Shown piece by piece: positions 17,780 through 26,694 of a DNA stretch of 64,000 nt (position 1 is its first letter; each line of letters starts with the position of its first letter). Origin of the DNA: Bacillaceae bacterium IKA-2 (GTDB lineage Bacteria > Bacillota > Bacilli > Bacillales > Anaerobacillaceae); NCBI GenBank assembly GCA_031761875.1, contig CP134492.1:3348001-3412000 (forward strand). The letters are read 5' to 3'. Under the pieces are notes generated by a model. The model made no database searches and was not told the DNA's origin. It was given only the letters and a program-made list of their open reading frames with translations. Position numbers and translations under genes: made by a program.

Positions 17780-19483
17780 CTATGAGCGATGTTTATGTTT
17801 TGCCAATAAGTTTTCCAACTCATTGGCAGGTATTGGTTTACTAAAAAAATACCCTTGTATCTCATCACATTTTTCTTGATGTAAAAAAGCTAAAGCTGCT
17901 TCAGTTTCAACGCCCTCCGCGATAACTCGCAAGCCTAAATTATGAGCTAAATTAATGATTGACGAGACAATTGCTCGATCCCCCTTATTTACAGGAAGTT
18001 CATAGACAAAGCTTTGATCGATTTTTAACGTTGTAATGGGGAAGGTTTTCAAATAACTTAGCGATGAAAAGCCCGTCCCAAAATCATCAATGGCAATTTG
18101 AACTCCTAAGTCACGAATGCTTGTTAATGTATTACCTATCTCTATTGTGTTATCTAATAGACTATTCTCGGTTATTTCGAGTTCGAGTAAATGTGGAGCC
18201 AAATCAATTTCTGCTAATATTTTTGTGATATCCTTAATAAATCTAGGTTCTTTAAAGTGTTTAGTAGAAATATTTATGCTCATCCTTAAAGTAGAAAAGC
18301 CTTGATTATGCCACTTTTTGACCTGCGTGCAAGCTTCTTTTAGTACCCAATTTCCTAAAGGAATAATTAACCCTGTTTTCTCGGCAACTCCGATAAAATC
18401 TAAAGGCGAAATCATTCCACTACCAGGAAGGCGCCAACGAATTAACGCTTCAACAGCTACAATTTCGCCTGTTTCGATATTTACTTGTGGTTGATAATAC
18501 AATTGTAGCTGATCATCAACAGCTAATGCTTTTCTCAGGTCGTTTTCTATTTGGAGCTTTCTTAGTAAAAGTGCATTCATAACGGGTGTATAGAACTTAT
18601 ACGTATTGCGACCATCAGCTTTAGCGGAAGATAACGCAATATCAGCATTTTTCAATAAGTCCTCTTGAGTATCTCCACTTAGTGGATACTGACTAATACC
18701 CATACTAATTTGTAAATGAATATCATAATTTTTATATAAAAATGGACTCTCAAAAATCTTTAATACATAATCACATGCCATTTTAGCTATATTTTCATCA
18801 ATGTCATACAAGATAAAAACAAATTCATCTCCTCCGAAGTGATACAAATTATAATAGCCAATGTTTTTTAAGTTAACTTTTTGTAAACGATGGGCAGCCA
18901 TAATTAAAATATAATCGCCAACAGTATGTCCTAATGTATCATTTATATGTTTAAAATGATCTAAATCTAATAGGACAACAGCGACATTTTTATTGGCCAG
19001 GTTTGCTTCTATTATCAGCTGAGATAAGTCTCTGTCAAGCGCTCTTCGATTCGGTAAATCTGTTAACGAGTCGTGATAGGCCATATGCTCAACAATAAGT
19101 TCTGAAGTTCTCAAATCTGTAATATCAGTCATCGAACCAACTATTTCTGTTATTTCATCACCTAGATAAAGAGGCGCTAACGTCACAAATAAGTTTTTAT
19201 TTTGGAATTTCAGCTCACATCTGCATGACTCGCCATTCAAAGTTTTTGCTACAGGTTTTAGTAGTTTTTCATAGACGTCCTCAGGTAGCAACTTGGAAAG
19301 CGATTTGTGTAAATGTTTACTTTCTATTAAATTTAATTCTTTCGCTAATTTACCGGTAATTAATGTAAAAACACAACCGTTTACTTCGCACTTTTTTAAT
19401 TTAAAAACAAAGTTATCTAAGCTCTTCATTACTTGACCGAAATCATTTTCAAATAATTCCCTATTTTTTGAATCCTTACTCAT
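17780..19483 (-). CDS. Bifunctional diguanylate cyclase/phosphodiesterase (GGDEF-EAL)
   Basis: 567 residues, no transmembrane segment. The N-terminal ~130 residues form a PAS-like sensory domain ending in GSMTDITDLRTSE. The GGDEF domain (about 135-295) has YHDSLTDLPNRRALDRDL, LLDLDHFKHINDTLGH and an intact active loop FGGDEFVF; there is no obvious RxxD I-site immediately upstream. The EAL domain (about 315-560) keeps VEALIRW, NISTKHF, LEITEN, IDDFGTGFSSL, KIDQSFV and QGYFFSKP, so both catalytic sites look active. Substrates are GTP and cyclic di-GMP. Ligand unknown. Four 20-bp tandem repeats lie 78 bp upstream of its start. Confidence 0.93.
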   Translation of the reverse strand: MSKDSKNRELFENDFGQVMKSLDNFVFKLKKCEVNGCVFTLITGKLAKELNLIESKHLHKSLSKLLPEDVYEKLLKPVAKTLNGESCRCELKFQNKNLFVTLAPLYLGDEITEIVGSMTDITDLRTSELIVEHMAYHDSLTDLPNRRALDRDLSQLIIEANLANKNVAVVLLDLDHFKHINDTLGHTVGDYILIMAAHRLQKVNLKNIGYYNLYHFGGDEFVFILYDIDENIAKMACDYVLKIFESPFLYKNYDIHLQISMGISQYPLSGDTQEDLLKNADIALSSAKADGRNTYKFYTPVMNALLLRKLQIENDLRKALAVDDQLQLYYQPQVNIETGEIVAVEALIRWRLPGSGMISPLDFIGVAEKTGLIIPLGNWVLKEACTQVKKWHNQGFSTLRMSINISTKHFKEPRFIKDITKILAEIDLAPHLLELEITENSLLDNTIEIGNTLTSIRDLGVQIAIDDFGTGFSSLSYLKTFPITTLKIDQSFVYELPVNKGDRAIVSSIINLAHNLGLRVIAEGVETEAALAFLHQEKCDEIQGYFFSKPIPANELENLLAKHKHRS

Positions 19484-19560
19484 ATAAATCCCCCTTTGAA
19501 GAATCTCCTACTCCTCATCAAACTTATATGTCTACACTTATGTCATATTCTGATATTTTT

Positions 19561-19640
19561 TTTATCAGTTTATCATTTTTTTTATCAGTTTATCATTTTT
19601 TTTATCAGTTTATCATTTTTTTTATCAGTTTATCATTTTT
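19561..19640. repeat. Four perfect 20-bp tandem repeats
   Basis: Four identical copies of TTTATCAGTTTATCATTTTT in the 290-bp divergent region between the GGDEF-EAL gene and the secreted-protein gene. Each unit holds two TATCA half-sites in direct repeat. Partial matches extend on both sides. Confidence 0.9.
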
Positions 19641-19773
19641 TTTAGATGTAAAATAGGGAAAATATGACTATTTCATGTTATTAGTCTTATGGATGGATAA
19701 AAACGTGAAATATGTCGATACTCTCTATAGATATGGGAAGTTTAAGTAATAGATGAAGATTGAAGGTGTTGTA

Positions 19774-20214
19774 ATGAAAAAAAGTTTATTGATTTCGTTG
19801 GTTTTCTCACTACTAATAAGCCAAACGGTATTTGGTTTTGACCAAGAAAAGATCTTACAAGAAAAATACTTGCCACTTTTTGAAGAAATTGAATTATTAG
19901 CTATCACTAAACTCAACAATTTGATTGACCAGGCTTATATTGAGTATGAGGTAAAGAAGGCAAATAACGAACTGACACTTCCGATTCTTTTTGCCTATAT
20001 AGAAAGGGGAAAACAGTTAGAACGGGAGATTGACGAATATTTCCAGATTACTTTAGCTTCGTTGAAACAGGAAATTAGTGTAAATGGACTCTCGGAAGAT
20101 CTCGCCAGACCTTACGAAAAACAGTATCTAAAATCGAAGCAAAAAAATAAGTTACAACTATTAAAGAACATAACATTTGAAGGACAAACAATTAACTTTG
20201 ACAGAAAAAATTGA
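19774..20214 (+). CDS. Secreted hypothetical protein
   Basis: Not recognised. 146 residues from the ATG at 19774, which has GAAGGTG just upstream; an in-frame ATG at 19753 has no ribosome site. The N-terminus is a signal peptide (MKKSLLISLVFSLLISQTVFG, probable cleavage after FG). The mature part is acidic and then basic, largely helical, without cysteines (EEIELLAITKLNNLIDQAY, YIERGKQLEREIDEYF). Convergent with the cytochrome genes across a bidirectional terminator; no functional link can be claimed. Confidence 0.65.
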   Translation: MKKSLLISLVFSLLISQTVFGFDQEKILQEKYLPLFEEIELLAITKLNNLIDQAYIEYEVKKANNELTLPILFAYIERGKQLEREIDEYFQITLASLKQEISVNGLSEDLARPYEKQYLKSKQKNKLQLLKNITFEGQTINFDRKN

Positions 20215-20264
20215 CGACATATAACTTGTAAGAAAAGCACAAGCGCCTTGGTTCTATACAATAG

Positions 20265-20300
20265 AAAAACTGCTGCAGGTATAAACCCACAGCAGTTTTT
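20265..20300. terminator. Bidirectional terminator
   Basis: AAAAACTGCTG pairs with CAGCAGTTTTT around a 14-base loop, between the convergent secreted-protein and tetraheme-cytochrome genes. A repeat-family fragment, AAAGCACAAGCGCCTTGG, lies just before it (20234-20251). Confidence 0.8.
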
Positions 20301-20334
20301 TCATATTAGCCAACCTTTGTTGTACAGATACTAC

Positions 20335-20787
20335 TTATTCTACTCCATGTCCGTGGAAGAATAATGTATCATGACAGCGAGTGCATTCCATATCATTCTC
20401 GATAACCTCTAAATGTCTATCAACAATATTACGACTTCGCTTGCTATTTTCAATATTGTGACACGATAAACATGAGTCATTTGTTACTTCAGCACCATAT
20501 TCAGTATATGAATTTGGGTTCATTTTTCCAGTAACAGTACTTATGACGTGACCGACACCATTAATTTTGTCTTTAATGAAGCCTTCTCCATGACAGCTTA
20601 AACATTCTAAGTTTCCATGAGGAGTATCTGAACGACTTCCTTCAAACTCTGGTGCATCGTGACAGTTTAAGCAAAAGCTAGTTTTCGTTGTTGCACTAGT
20701 TGTACTGACAGTGAGGACAGAAATAACGATTCCTACAAAAATAGCGGCTAAAATAATCAACCATAACTTCTTTTTAGTAAAAGTCAT
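20335..20787 (-). CDS. Tetraheme membrane cytochrome c (NapC/NrfH-like)
   Basis: 150 residues. One N-terminal transmembrane anchor (about 8-28) is followed by four CxxCH heme sites: CLNCH at 39, CLSCH at 62, CLSCH at 106, CTRCH at 135. NapC/NirT/NrfH-type proteins take electrons from menaquinol and pass them to an exported reductase. That is the inferred role; it is short for the family and resembles NrfH in length. It starts 2 bp after the stop of the hexaheme lipoprotein gene, so the pair should be translated together and work together outside the membrane. Confidence 0.85.
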   Translation of the reverse strand: MTFTKKKLWLIILAAIFVGIVISVLTVSTTSATTKTSFCLNCHDAPEFEGSRSDTPHGNLECLSCHGEGFIKDKINGVGHVISTVTGKMNPNSYTEYGAEVTNDSCLSCHNIENSKRSRNIVDRHLEVIENDMECTRCHDTLFFHGHGVE

Positions 20788-20789
20788 AT

Positions 20790-22262
20790 CTATTCACCCA
20801 CTTTCCATGGCGTAGCGCCAATGTAGATTTTTTGACCATTTTCTTCATAATGTTCTTGCTCCCAAGGCCAAATTGATTCCCAACCATCTTCTTCAGCAGC
20901 ATTGCCATCTTTCTTCTGTGCCCAAATATATTGGTCTGGAGTAAGTCCGAAGGTTCTTCCTTCTTCATCAAGGTTAAAAACATGCTGCCTAGTTCGATTA
21001 CGCCCACCTTCGTTATCCCAGTTGTCATAACCGAATGTCTCCCAGCCAAGACTACCGTTAAGAACTTCCATTCTTTCTTCTGACTCAAGTCCATGACAAG
21101 TTCTACAGTTATCTACTGGTACCTCACCAAATGTACGTGGGTTATCAGGATTATTACCGACATTATGAGAGTCATGACAGTCAAAGCAAGCTAATTGTCC
21201 GTGGATTGTCTCTCCACCTTTAATGTGATCTTGTAATTTCATATCCATATCTTGTTGGTGGTCACGACGGCCTTTACCATCGATGGAAACTTGACGGTTC
21301 CCAGTGCCCCAAGCAGGTCGTGTATATTGCATAATATCCATATAATCGTGCTCGCCTAACATAAAGCCGCGGTTATCATTTGCACCATTTCCATAAACAA
21401 GGTTTGTTTGAGCACGTGTATGACATTGCTCACAAACCATTTTACGTGTTGGATCATCCATGTCTAGTTTAACAGGATTAATAATGTTTCCTTCTCTTAA
21501 CGGAAATTCAACATGATCTTTTCCTGGACCATGACAGCTTTCACAACTGATTTCTACAGTAGTAATGAAAGTGTCTCTTAAATCTTCACGCTCTCCGTTA
21601 ATAAACTCGTCTTTCGCTTCCGCCCAAGCATCTGGATTAAATCCAGTTGTATGACAGCCAATACACTGTTCTTGCCATGAACGCCAAGTACCATACGTTC
21701 TAATATCATCCTCAGCGTGTAATTCTAAGTATAAGAAATTATACCCAGCACGCTCTAGATTTCCTTCAAATTGAACCGTTGTTGATTTATCTATGTTCCA
21801 GCTAATACCACCATTTTCAGTAGTTGATAAATAAGCCTCCTGAGGTGAACCGTCATAGTAAACCATGTAACGCTGCTTACGGATGCTACCTACTGTATAA
21901 TCGACTTCCTCTAACTCATACTTTTTAGTACTAAGGTAAATAGTATCCTTATCTTTTTGATCCAGGATTAAGTAGGAATCCATTTCATCCCATTTCTCGG
22001 GAACCCAGTCCCAAACAAGCTCTCCTCCCCCAAGATTGGGGCCCTTTGCTGTTTTTTTCGTGTGCCAAGATGTTTCCCATTTTTCAGTATGATCATCGTG
22101 ACAATCGGCACATTTGTCAGGACCAACAAATTTATCATAATATGATAAATCTGCTGCAACTACTGGGGATGGAACCGCAGTATCTTTAGAAGAACACCCT
22201 GAAACAATTATTGCCATAGCTATAAAGAACACTGCATAAACTAGCAATCGACTTTTCTTCAT
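20790..22262 (-). CDS. Hexaheme cytochrome c lipoprotein
   Basis: 490 residues, predicted to be anchored on the outer face of the membrane by a lipidated Cys23 (lipobox VSGC after a hydrophobic signal). Six CxxCH motifs lie at residues 51 (CADCH), 200 (CIGCH), 240 (CESCH), 277 (CEQCH), 359 (CFDCH) and 386 (CRTCH). Between hemes 1 and 2 there is a ~145-residue heme-free insert including VGSIRKQRYMVYYDG, and heme 3 is followed by GPGKDHVEF. These features resemble cytochrome c-554-like multiheme proteins. The terminal acceptor is unknown. Likely partner of the tetraheme protein encoded directly downstream. A good AGGAGG site precedes the ATG. Confidence 0.88.
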   Translation of the reverse strand: MKKSRLLVYAVFFIAMAIIVSGCSSKDTAVPSPVVAADLSYYDKFVGPDKCADCHDDHTEKWETSWHTKKTAKGPNLGGGELVWDWVPEKWDEMDSYLILDQKDKDTIYLSTKKYELEEVDYTVGSIRKQRYMVYYDGSPQEAYLSTTENGGISWNIDKSTTVQFEGNLERAGYNFLYLELHAEDDIRTYGTWRSWQEQCIGCHTTGFNPDAWAEAKDEFINGEREDLRDTFITTVEISCESCHGPGKDHVEFPLREGNIINPVKLDMDDPTRKMVCEQCHTRAQTNLVYGNGANDNRGFMLGEHDYMDIMQYTRPAWGTGNRQVSIDGKGRRDHQQDMDMKLQDHIKGGETIHGQLACFDCHDSHNVGNNPDNPRTFGEVPVDNCRTCHGLESEERMEVLNGSLGWETFGYDNWDNEGGRNRTRQHVFNLDEEGRTFGLTPDQYIWAQKKDGNAAEEDGWESIWPWEQEHYEENGQKIYIGATPWKVGE

Positions 22263-22508
22263 TTTTTTTCCTCCTTATTAGTTTTCCATTGTTTGAAATT
22301 AAACTCGAAATACTTTGCATCTCTTGTTACTCATATTTTCACATATTCTCACACATTCCGTTATCAGCGAAATTCATATTTCATTGTCTTTAAACCCTGA
22401 TTTAAATAGTCTGATATAGATAAATAACCTTACTCCATGTAGGGTATTTACCTGACACCCGTCTAAACATCATCGACGATTGAAACAGAAACATCTAAAC
22501 AAAAAGAA
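22263..22508 (-). promoter_or_regulatory. Upstream region of the cytochrome genes
   Basis: About 245 bp between the response-regulator terminator and the hexaheme gene. It should hold the promoter and the regulator's binding sites. It is AT-rich; I could not identify a convincing sigma-A promoter or a repeated operator by eye. Confidence 0.4.
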
Positions 22509-22510
22509 AA

Positions 22511-22537
22511 AAGCCAAGGGAACATCCCCTGACTTTT
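22511..22537 (-). terminator. Response-regulator terminator
   Basis: On the minus strand AAGTCAGGGGA pairs with TCCCTTGGCTT and TTTTTTC follows. It begins at the regulator's stop codon and separates the sensor genes from the cytochrome genes. Confidence 0.75.
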
Positions 22538-23191
22538 TTACTCATTTATCGATATTAAGCCTTGACTAGCCGCGTAACGGACTAGTTCAGATCTCTTTTT
22601 CATATTTAATTTGTCTGAAATTCTCGACTTATGTGTTTCAATTGTTTTCACACTAACAAATAATTCGTCTGCTATTTCTTGATAGGTAAAACCGAGTGCC
22701 ACATATTTCAAAACTTCCATTTCTCTAGCACTTAATGGGCACTCATTAGCCTTATCTTTTGCATTATCTGTTTCTGCAAAACTTTTAAACAAAAAACTAG
22801 ACATTGTCGGATAAATATAAGTTTCACCTTGAAGCACTGCCTTTATTGCAGATATTAATTCCGTATCTACTGCCTTCTTTAATACATATCCAGAAGCGCC
22901 AGCTTTTAGCGCCTTTTTTAAATAATCTTCTTCTGAAAACATTGTCAGCATGACTATTTTTATAAAAGGGAATTTTTCTTTGATTTGCTTCGTTGCCTCA
23001 ATTCCTCCGATCCCTGGCATTGAGATATCCATTAAAATCAAATCTGGTTTCCATTTTTCCGCATTTTTAATAGCTTCCTCACCGCAAGAGACCGTACCAA
23101 CTATATCCCATTCCTCTACTTTAGAAAGCAGTAATTTAATACCTGATAATAAAACACCATGGTCATCAGCTATCATTATTTTCGGTTTCAC
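22538..23191 (-). CDS. NarL/FixJ-family response regulator
   Basis: 217 residues. The receiver domain has the acidic pocket IADDHG (D10, D11), phospho-acceptor D55 in LILMDISMPG and the conserved Lys in GYVLKKAV. A LuxR-type helix-turn-helix follows at about 150-215 (LSAREMEVLKYVALGFTYQEIADELFVSVKTIETH, split here only by reading). The start is GTG at 23191 with GGAGGATTTAA upstream. It overlaps the 3' end of the kinase gene by 26 bp, so the two were translated together. It probably controls the cytochrome genes just downstream. Confidence 0.9.
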   Translation of the reverse strand: MKPKIMIADDHGVLLSGIKLLLSKVEEWDIVGTVSCGEEAIKNAEKWKPDLILMDISMPGIGGIEATKQIKEKFPFIKIVMLTMFSEEDYLKKALKAGASGYVLKKAVDTELISAIKAVLQGETYIYPTMSSFLFKSFAETDNAKDKANECPLSAREMEVLKYVALGFTYQEIADELFVSVKTIETHKSRISDKLNMKKRSELVRYAASQGLISINE

Positions 23192-24902
23192 TTAAATCCT
23201 CCTCCCCAATCCAAATATCCTGCACATATATTGTCGTGCCAATTCCTTTATTAGACTCTATTACAAGCTTTCCGCCAATAGACTCAATCCGTTCCTGCAT
23301 TCCTTTTAACCCTAAATGATCTTTTGTCAGATCAGCATTCAAAATTTGTTTTGCATCAAATCCCTTGCCATCATCCTCAATAATAACTGTCGCTATTCCT
23401 TTAGCGTATTTTAAAATGATGCTAATATTGTCCGCCTCAGCATGCCTTGCTGCATTCGTTAAAGCCTCTTGAATAACACGATAGATGGTAACTTCTATCA
23501 ATGAAGATAATCGCAAACGATTTAAGCCAATCACTTGAATATCGATATCAATCTCATATTTTTTCATGTACTCAATGCCATATTTTTTAATTGCGGGTAT
23601 TAGACCAAGATCATCTAATACGCTTGGTCTTAGTGACCATGATATATAATGAATTTCATCTAACGTTTGTTGGGTAACTTCTTTGATTTCAGCTATTTTT
23701 TGTTTCATCTCTTTACTTATCTCATGCTCGTGTAATAACGATAAACCAACGATAATAGAGGTGATTGATTGACTTGTTTCATCGTGTAATTCTCTTGCAA
23801 TTCGTTTTCGCTCTTCTTCTTGGGCCGTTATTACTCGATCAAGTAACTTTAGTCTAAGTTGCTCTTTGTATTTAATTTCCTTCCAAAGTTGAACATTTTC
23901 AGCTATTACTGATAACTGCCTAGCAAATGAAGTCATAAACTTCAATGTTGTATCATCTGCTTTGTTTTCAAAACAACCTTTAATATAGCCAATATTTTTT
24001 TGATTTGCTTCAATAGGTATAGTAAAATGATTAAGCCTAATACACTCAGTCTCGTAATCATCACTACAAATTTGACAGCGTTGATTCCTTTTAAAAGTCG
24101 TAATTTTTTCATCACTTAGTTCAATTTCAATTGTACAACTATTCATATCTAGTTCATCGATAAGACGTTCCGTAGCATTTTCAAGATGCTTTTCGAAATT
24201 TTTAATATCAGCGGACCCAACTGCAAGCTGATGTAATAACTCAAGTTCACTATTTCGCATTTGTAATACTTTTAAATAGTGATTATTCTCTTCTTTTTTT
24301 ATTTTTAAACGTGTAATCATTGTATTGAATTCTCTAGCCAGTAAACCAATTTCATCTTTAGAATCAATTTCAACATGACATTCTAAATTTCCTGTTCCTA
24401 CCTGCTTACTTATATTCATAATATGAGTTAAATCTCGATACATATATTTCGTTAAGAAAAAAGCAATAATAAATCCAAGTAATCCGATGAAAACTGTTGA
24501 TAAAATAATCGTAAAGGTTACATCATCTATCGTTCGATAAATTTGCTTTTCATTTAAACCAACGCGAATAAAGCCTGCTTCACCACCTAAAATAGGTGAA
24601 ACGACATCATGAATGACTCCTACTTCCGAGTTTAAGAATTCTAGCTGTTGAGTATCATCTCCCCATTCATTTCCTTCTAATACATTTGCTTTCAATAAAT
24701 CTTCTGAAACTTTAAAATCTTGCCCAAATGTATGGATAATTATTTCTAAGTTTTGGTCGACTACAAAAATATATTCGATGTCTGGGTTATTTTGGATTGT
24801 GTCTAGCAATAAATTATGAAGATTATAAATGTCTTTCAAAATTGTAAAATCAACGCTACGAGAACTTAAATCACTTGAAATAGAAATCGCTCGCCTATCT
24901 AG
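23166..24902 (-). pseudogene. Sensor histidine kinase, 3' fragment (split by IS21)
   Basis: C-terminal 92% of a membrane kinase whose first 48-50 codons lie at 27495-27643, across the IS. Reading in frame from the insertion site gives LDRRAISISSDLSSRSVDFT and on. It includes the rest of an extracellular sensory domain, a transmembrane helix, HAMP, a GAF-like domain with cysteines 235, 255, 258 and 266 (counted from TTG at 24839), the HisKA_3 phospho-site RIARELHDETSQ (H352) and an HATPase domain (DDGKGFD, LGLKGMQER). A fragment could be translated from TTG at 24839 but would lack the first membrane helix and part of the sensor. Joined with the 5' piece it would be 626 residues. Confidence 0.9.
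24898..24902. repeat. IS21 target site duplication, left
   Basis: TCTAG directly before the element's TGTGA end; duplicated at 27495-27499. Confidence 0.85.
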
Positions 24903-24978
24903 TGTGAGTGATAAACTAAATTGGACAGTTTCCGCCAGATAAGAATGAACACTTATTTTCCAGGAGGAAGGGTAGCAC

Positions 24979-25017
24979 TTCTATAGGTGATGGACCGTAG
25001 GGCCATCACCTATAGAA
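24979..25017. other. Perfect hairpin inside the IS upstream of istA
   Basis: TTCTATAGGTGATGG and its exact complement around a nine-base loop, in the 208-bp region between the left end and istA. It could block transcripts entering from the interrupted host gene or mask the istA ribosome site. Confidence 0.6.
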
Positions 25018-25110
25018 ACAATTTCCTTTTCTCTATAAATTTAAAATAAGACCAAGACACTGTATGATGATAAGTAGTTTCTTAGATTTTCAACAGTGTG
25101 GAGGAAAAAG

Positions 25111-26694
25111 GTGGATAAGTGGCAAATGTATATGGAAATTCAGCAATTACTAAAGCAAGGATTCAGTAAATCGAAAGTAGCTGGAAAGTTAGGGGTTTCA
25201 AGAACAACGGTTTATCGCTATTTAAAAAGTACGCCAAGTGACATGAGTGAATGGGTGGTTCAACTTGAAAGTAGAAGAAAAAAGCTAGACCCATTCAAAG
25301 AATTGATCCTTTCGTGGTTGTATTCACATCCTGATATGACAGCTGCCCAGGTTTATGATTGGCTACAAGAAAAGAAACAGGTAAAAGATGTTTCTGAAAG
25401 TACAGTAAGAGCCTATGTAAGAGAGTTACGACTATCATATGATATTTCTAAAGAAACAACTATGCGTGATTATGAAGCCGTGGCAGAGTTACCGATGGGC
25501 GAACAAATTCAAGTAGATTTTGGACAAACAGTTCAAAAGACAATCGTGGGAAAAACGGTCAGACTTTATTTCATAGCTTTTGTTCTATCCCACTCTAGAT
25601 ACAAATACAAAGAATGGGTGGATCGGCCTTTCACCACCAAAGATGTTATACGTACCCATGAAAATGCCTTTCAATATTTTGCTGGAATTCCTAGGGAACT
25701 CGTTTATGATCAAGATGCGCTTCTTGTCGTTAGCGAAAATGGAGGTGATTTAATTCTAACAAAAGAGTTTCAAGCGTACAAAGAAGATCGGAAGTTAACG
25801 ATTTGGGTTTGTCGTAAAGCAGATCCAGAGACAAAGGGAAAAATTGAAAATATGGTAGGTTTTGTGAAAGTGAACTTTTCCAAACATCGGATATTTCAAA
25901 ATATTGATAAATGGAATGAAGATGGGTTAGCGTGGCTGAAGCGTACGGGTAATTATAAGATTCATAACACAACAAAAAAAAGACCGTGCGAAGTGTTTCT
26001 CCTTGAAAAGCAACACTTACGACCAGTCTCAACGGCTACTGGCAGTTTACCTGCAGGTAGTCAAACTAAACTCCAATCTATTATAACAAGGACGGTTCGA
26101 AAGGACAATACGATTTGGTATAAATCTAATCGCTACTCAGTTCCTCTCGGAACATTTGAAAAGTATCCAGAAGTAGCAATATCTGAAGTCGACGATGCCT
26201 ATTTAATGATCGTTGAAGTTGACACAGGGGAAATATTTGCGAAACATAAACTGTCTGTTGCAAAAGGAGAATTAATTCAAGATCGACAACATACGCGTGA
26301 TCGAACAAAAGGGGTTACAGCTTATATACAGTCAGTAGCAGAAAAATTCGAAAATACAGATATGGCACTCTCTTTTCTAGAAACGATTAAATCAGCGTTT
26401 CCGCGATACATTAGGGATCAACTCCAGCTGATATCAAAAGAAATAAAATGTCATGAGCAGTCAATTATTAATGAAGCTTTAAAAGAATGTGTTAACCGGA
26501 AACTATTTTGTGCAACAGATTTTATCGATATGGTTCAGTACCTTGACCGACAACGACAAATGATTGTTACACCTCCAACTGATAACGATGAAACAACTAA
26601 AATACTTCATGAAAACAACCAATCGTTAGTGAATACGAAACCAGCAACCAGAGATATAAATGATTATTTGTCAGTATTGGCAGGTGATGTTTGA
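25111..26694 (+). CDS. istA: IS21-family transposase IstA
   Basis: DDE transposase, 527 residues from the GTG at 25111 (GGAGG six bases upstream; an in-frame GTG at 25096 overlaps that site). It has an N-terminal helix-turn-helix (SKSKVAGKLGVSRTTVYRYL), the catalytic core with QVDFGQT (first Asp), YDQDALLVV (second Asp) and TKGKIENMVGFVK (Glu), and a C-terminal beta-barrel domain (WYKSNRYSVPLG). All catalytic positions look intact, so the element may still move. Confidence 0.94.
   Translation: MDKWQMYMEIQQLLKQGFSKSKVAGKLGVSRTTVYRYLKSTPSDMSEWVVQLESRRKKLDPFKELILSWLYSHPDMTAAQVYDWLQEKKQVKDVSESTVRAYVRELRLSYDISKETTMRDYEAVAELPMGEQIQVDFGQTVQKTIVGKTVRLYFIAFVLSHSRYKYKEWVDRPFTTKDVIRTHENAFQYFAGIPRELVYDQDALLVVSENGGDLILTKEFQAYKEDRKLTIWVCRKADPETKGKIENMVGFVKVNFSKHRIFQNIDKWNEDGLAWLKRTGNYKIHNTTKKRPCEVFLLEKQHLRPVSTATGSLPAGSQTKLQSIITRTVRKDNTIWYKSNRYSVPLGTFEKYPEVAISEVDDAYLMIVEVDTGEIFAKHKLSVAKGELIQDRQHTRDRTKGVTAYIQSVAEKFENTDMALSFLETIKSAFPRYIRDQLQLISKEIKCHEQSIINEALKECVNRKLFCATDFIDMVQYLDRQRQMIVTPPTDNDETTKILHENNQSLVNTKPATRDINDYLSVLAGDV

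Noticed and set aside
17429-17879. Several 60-118 codon frames over the infC leader
   Set aside because: They overlap the leader terminator and infC or GGDEF-EAL coding sequence and lack ribosome sites.
20774-21094. 106-codon frame antisense-frame to the hexaheme cytochrome
   Set aside because: It lies in a second frame of the same strand within a clear six-CxxCH coding sequence.
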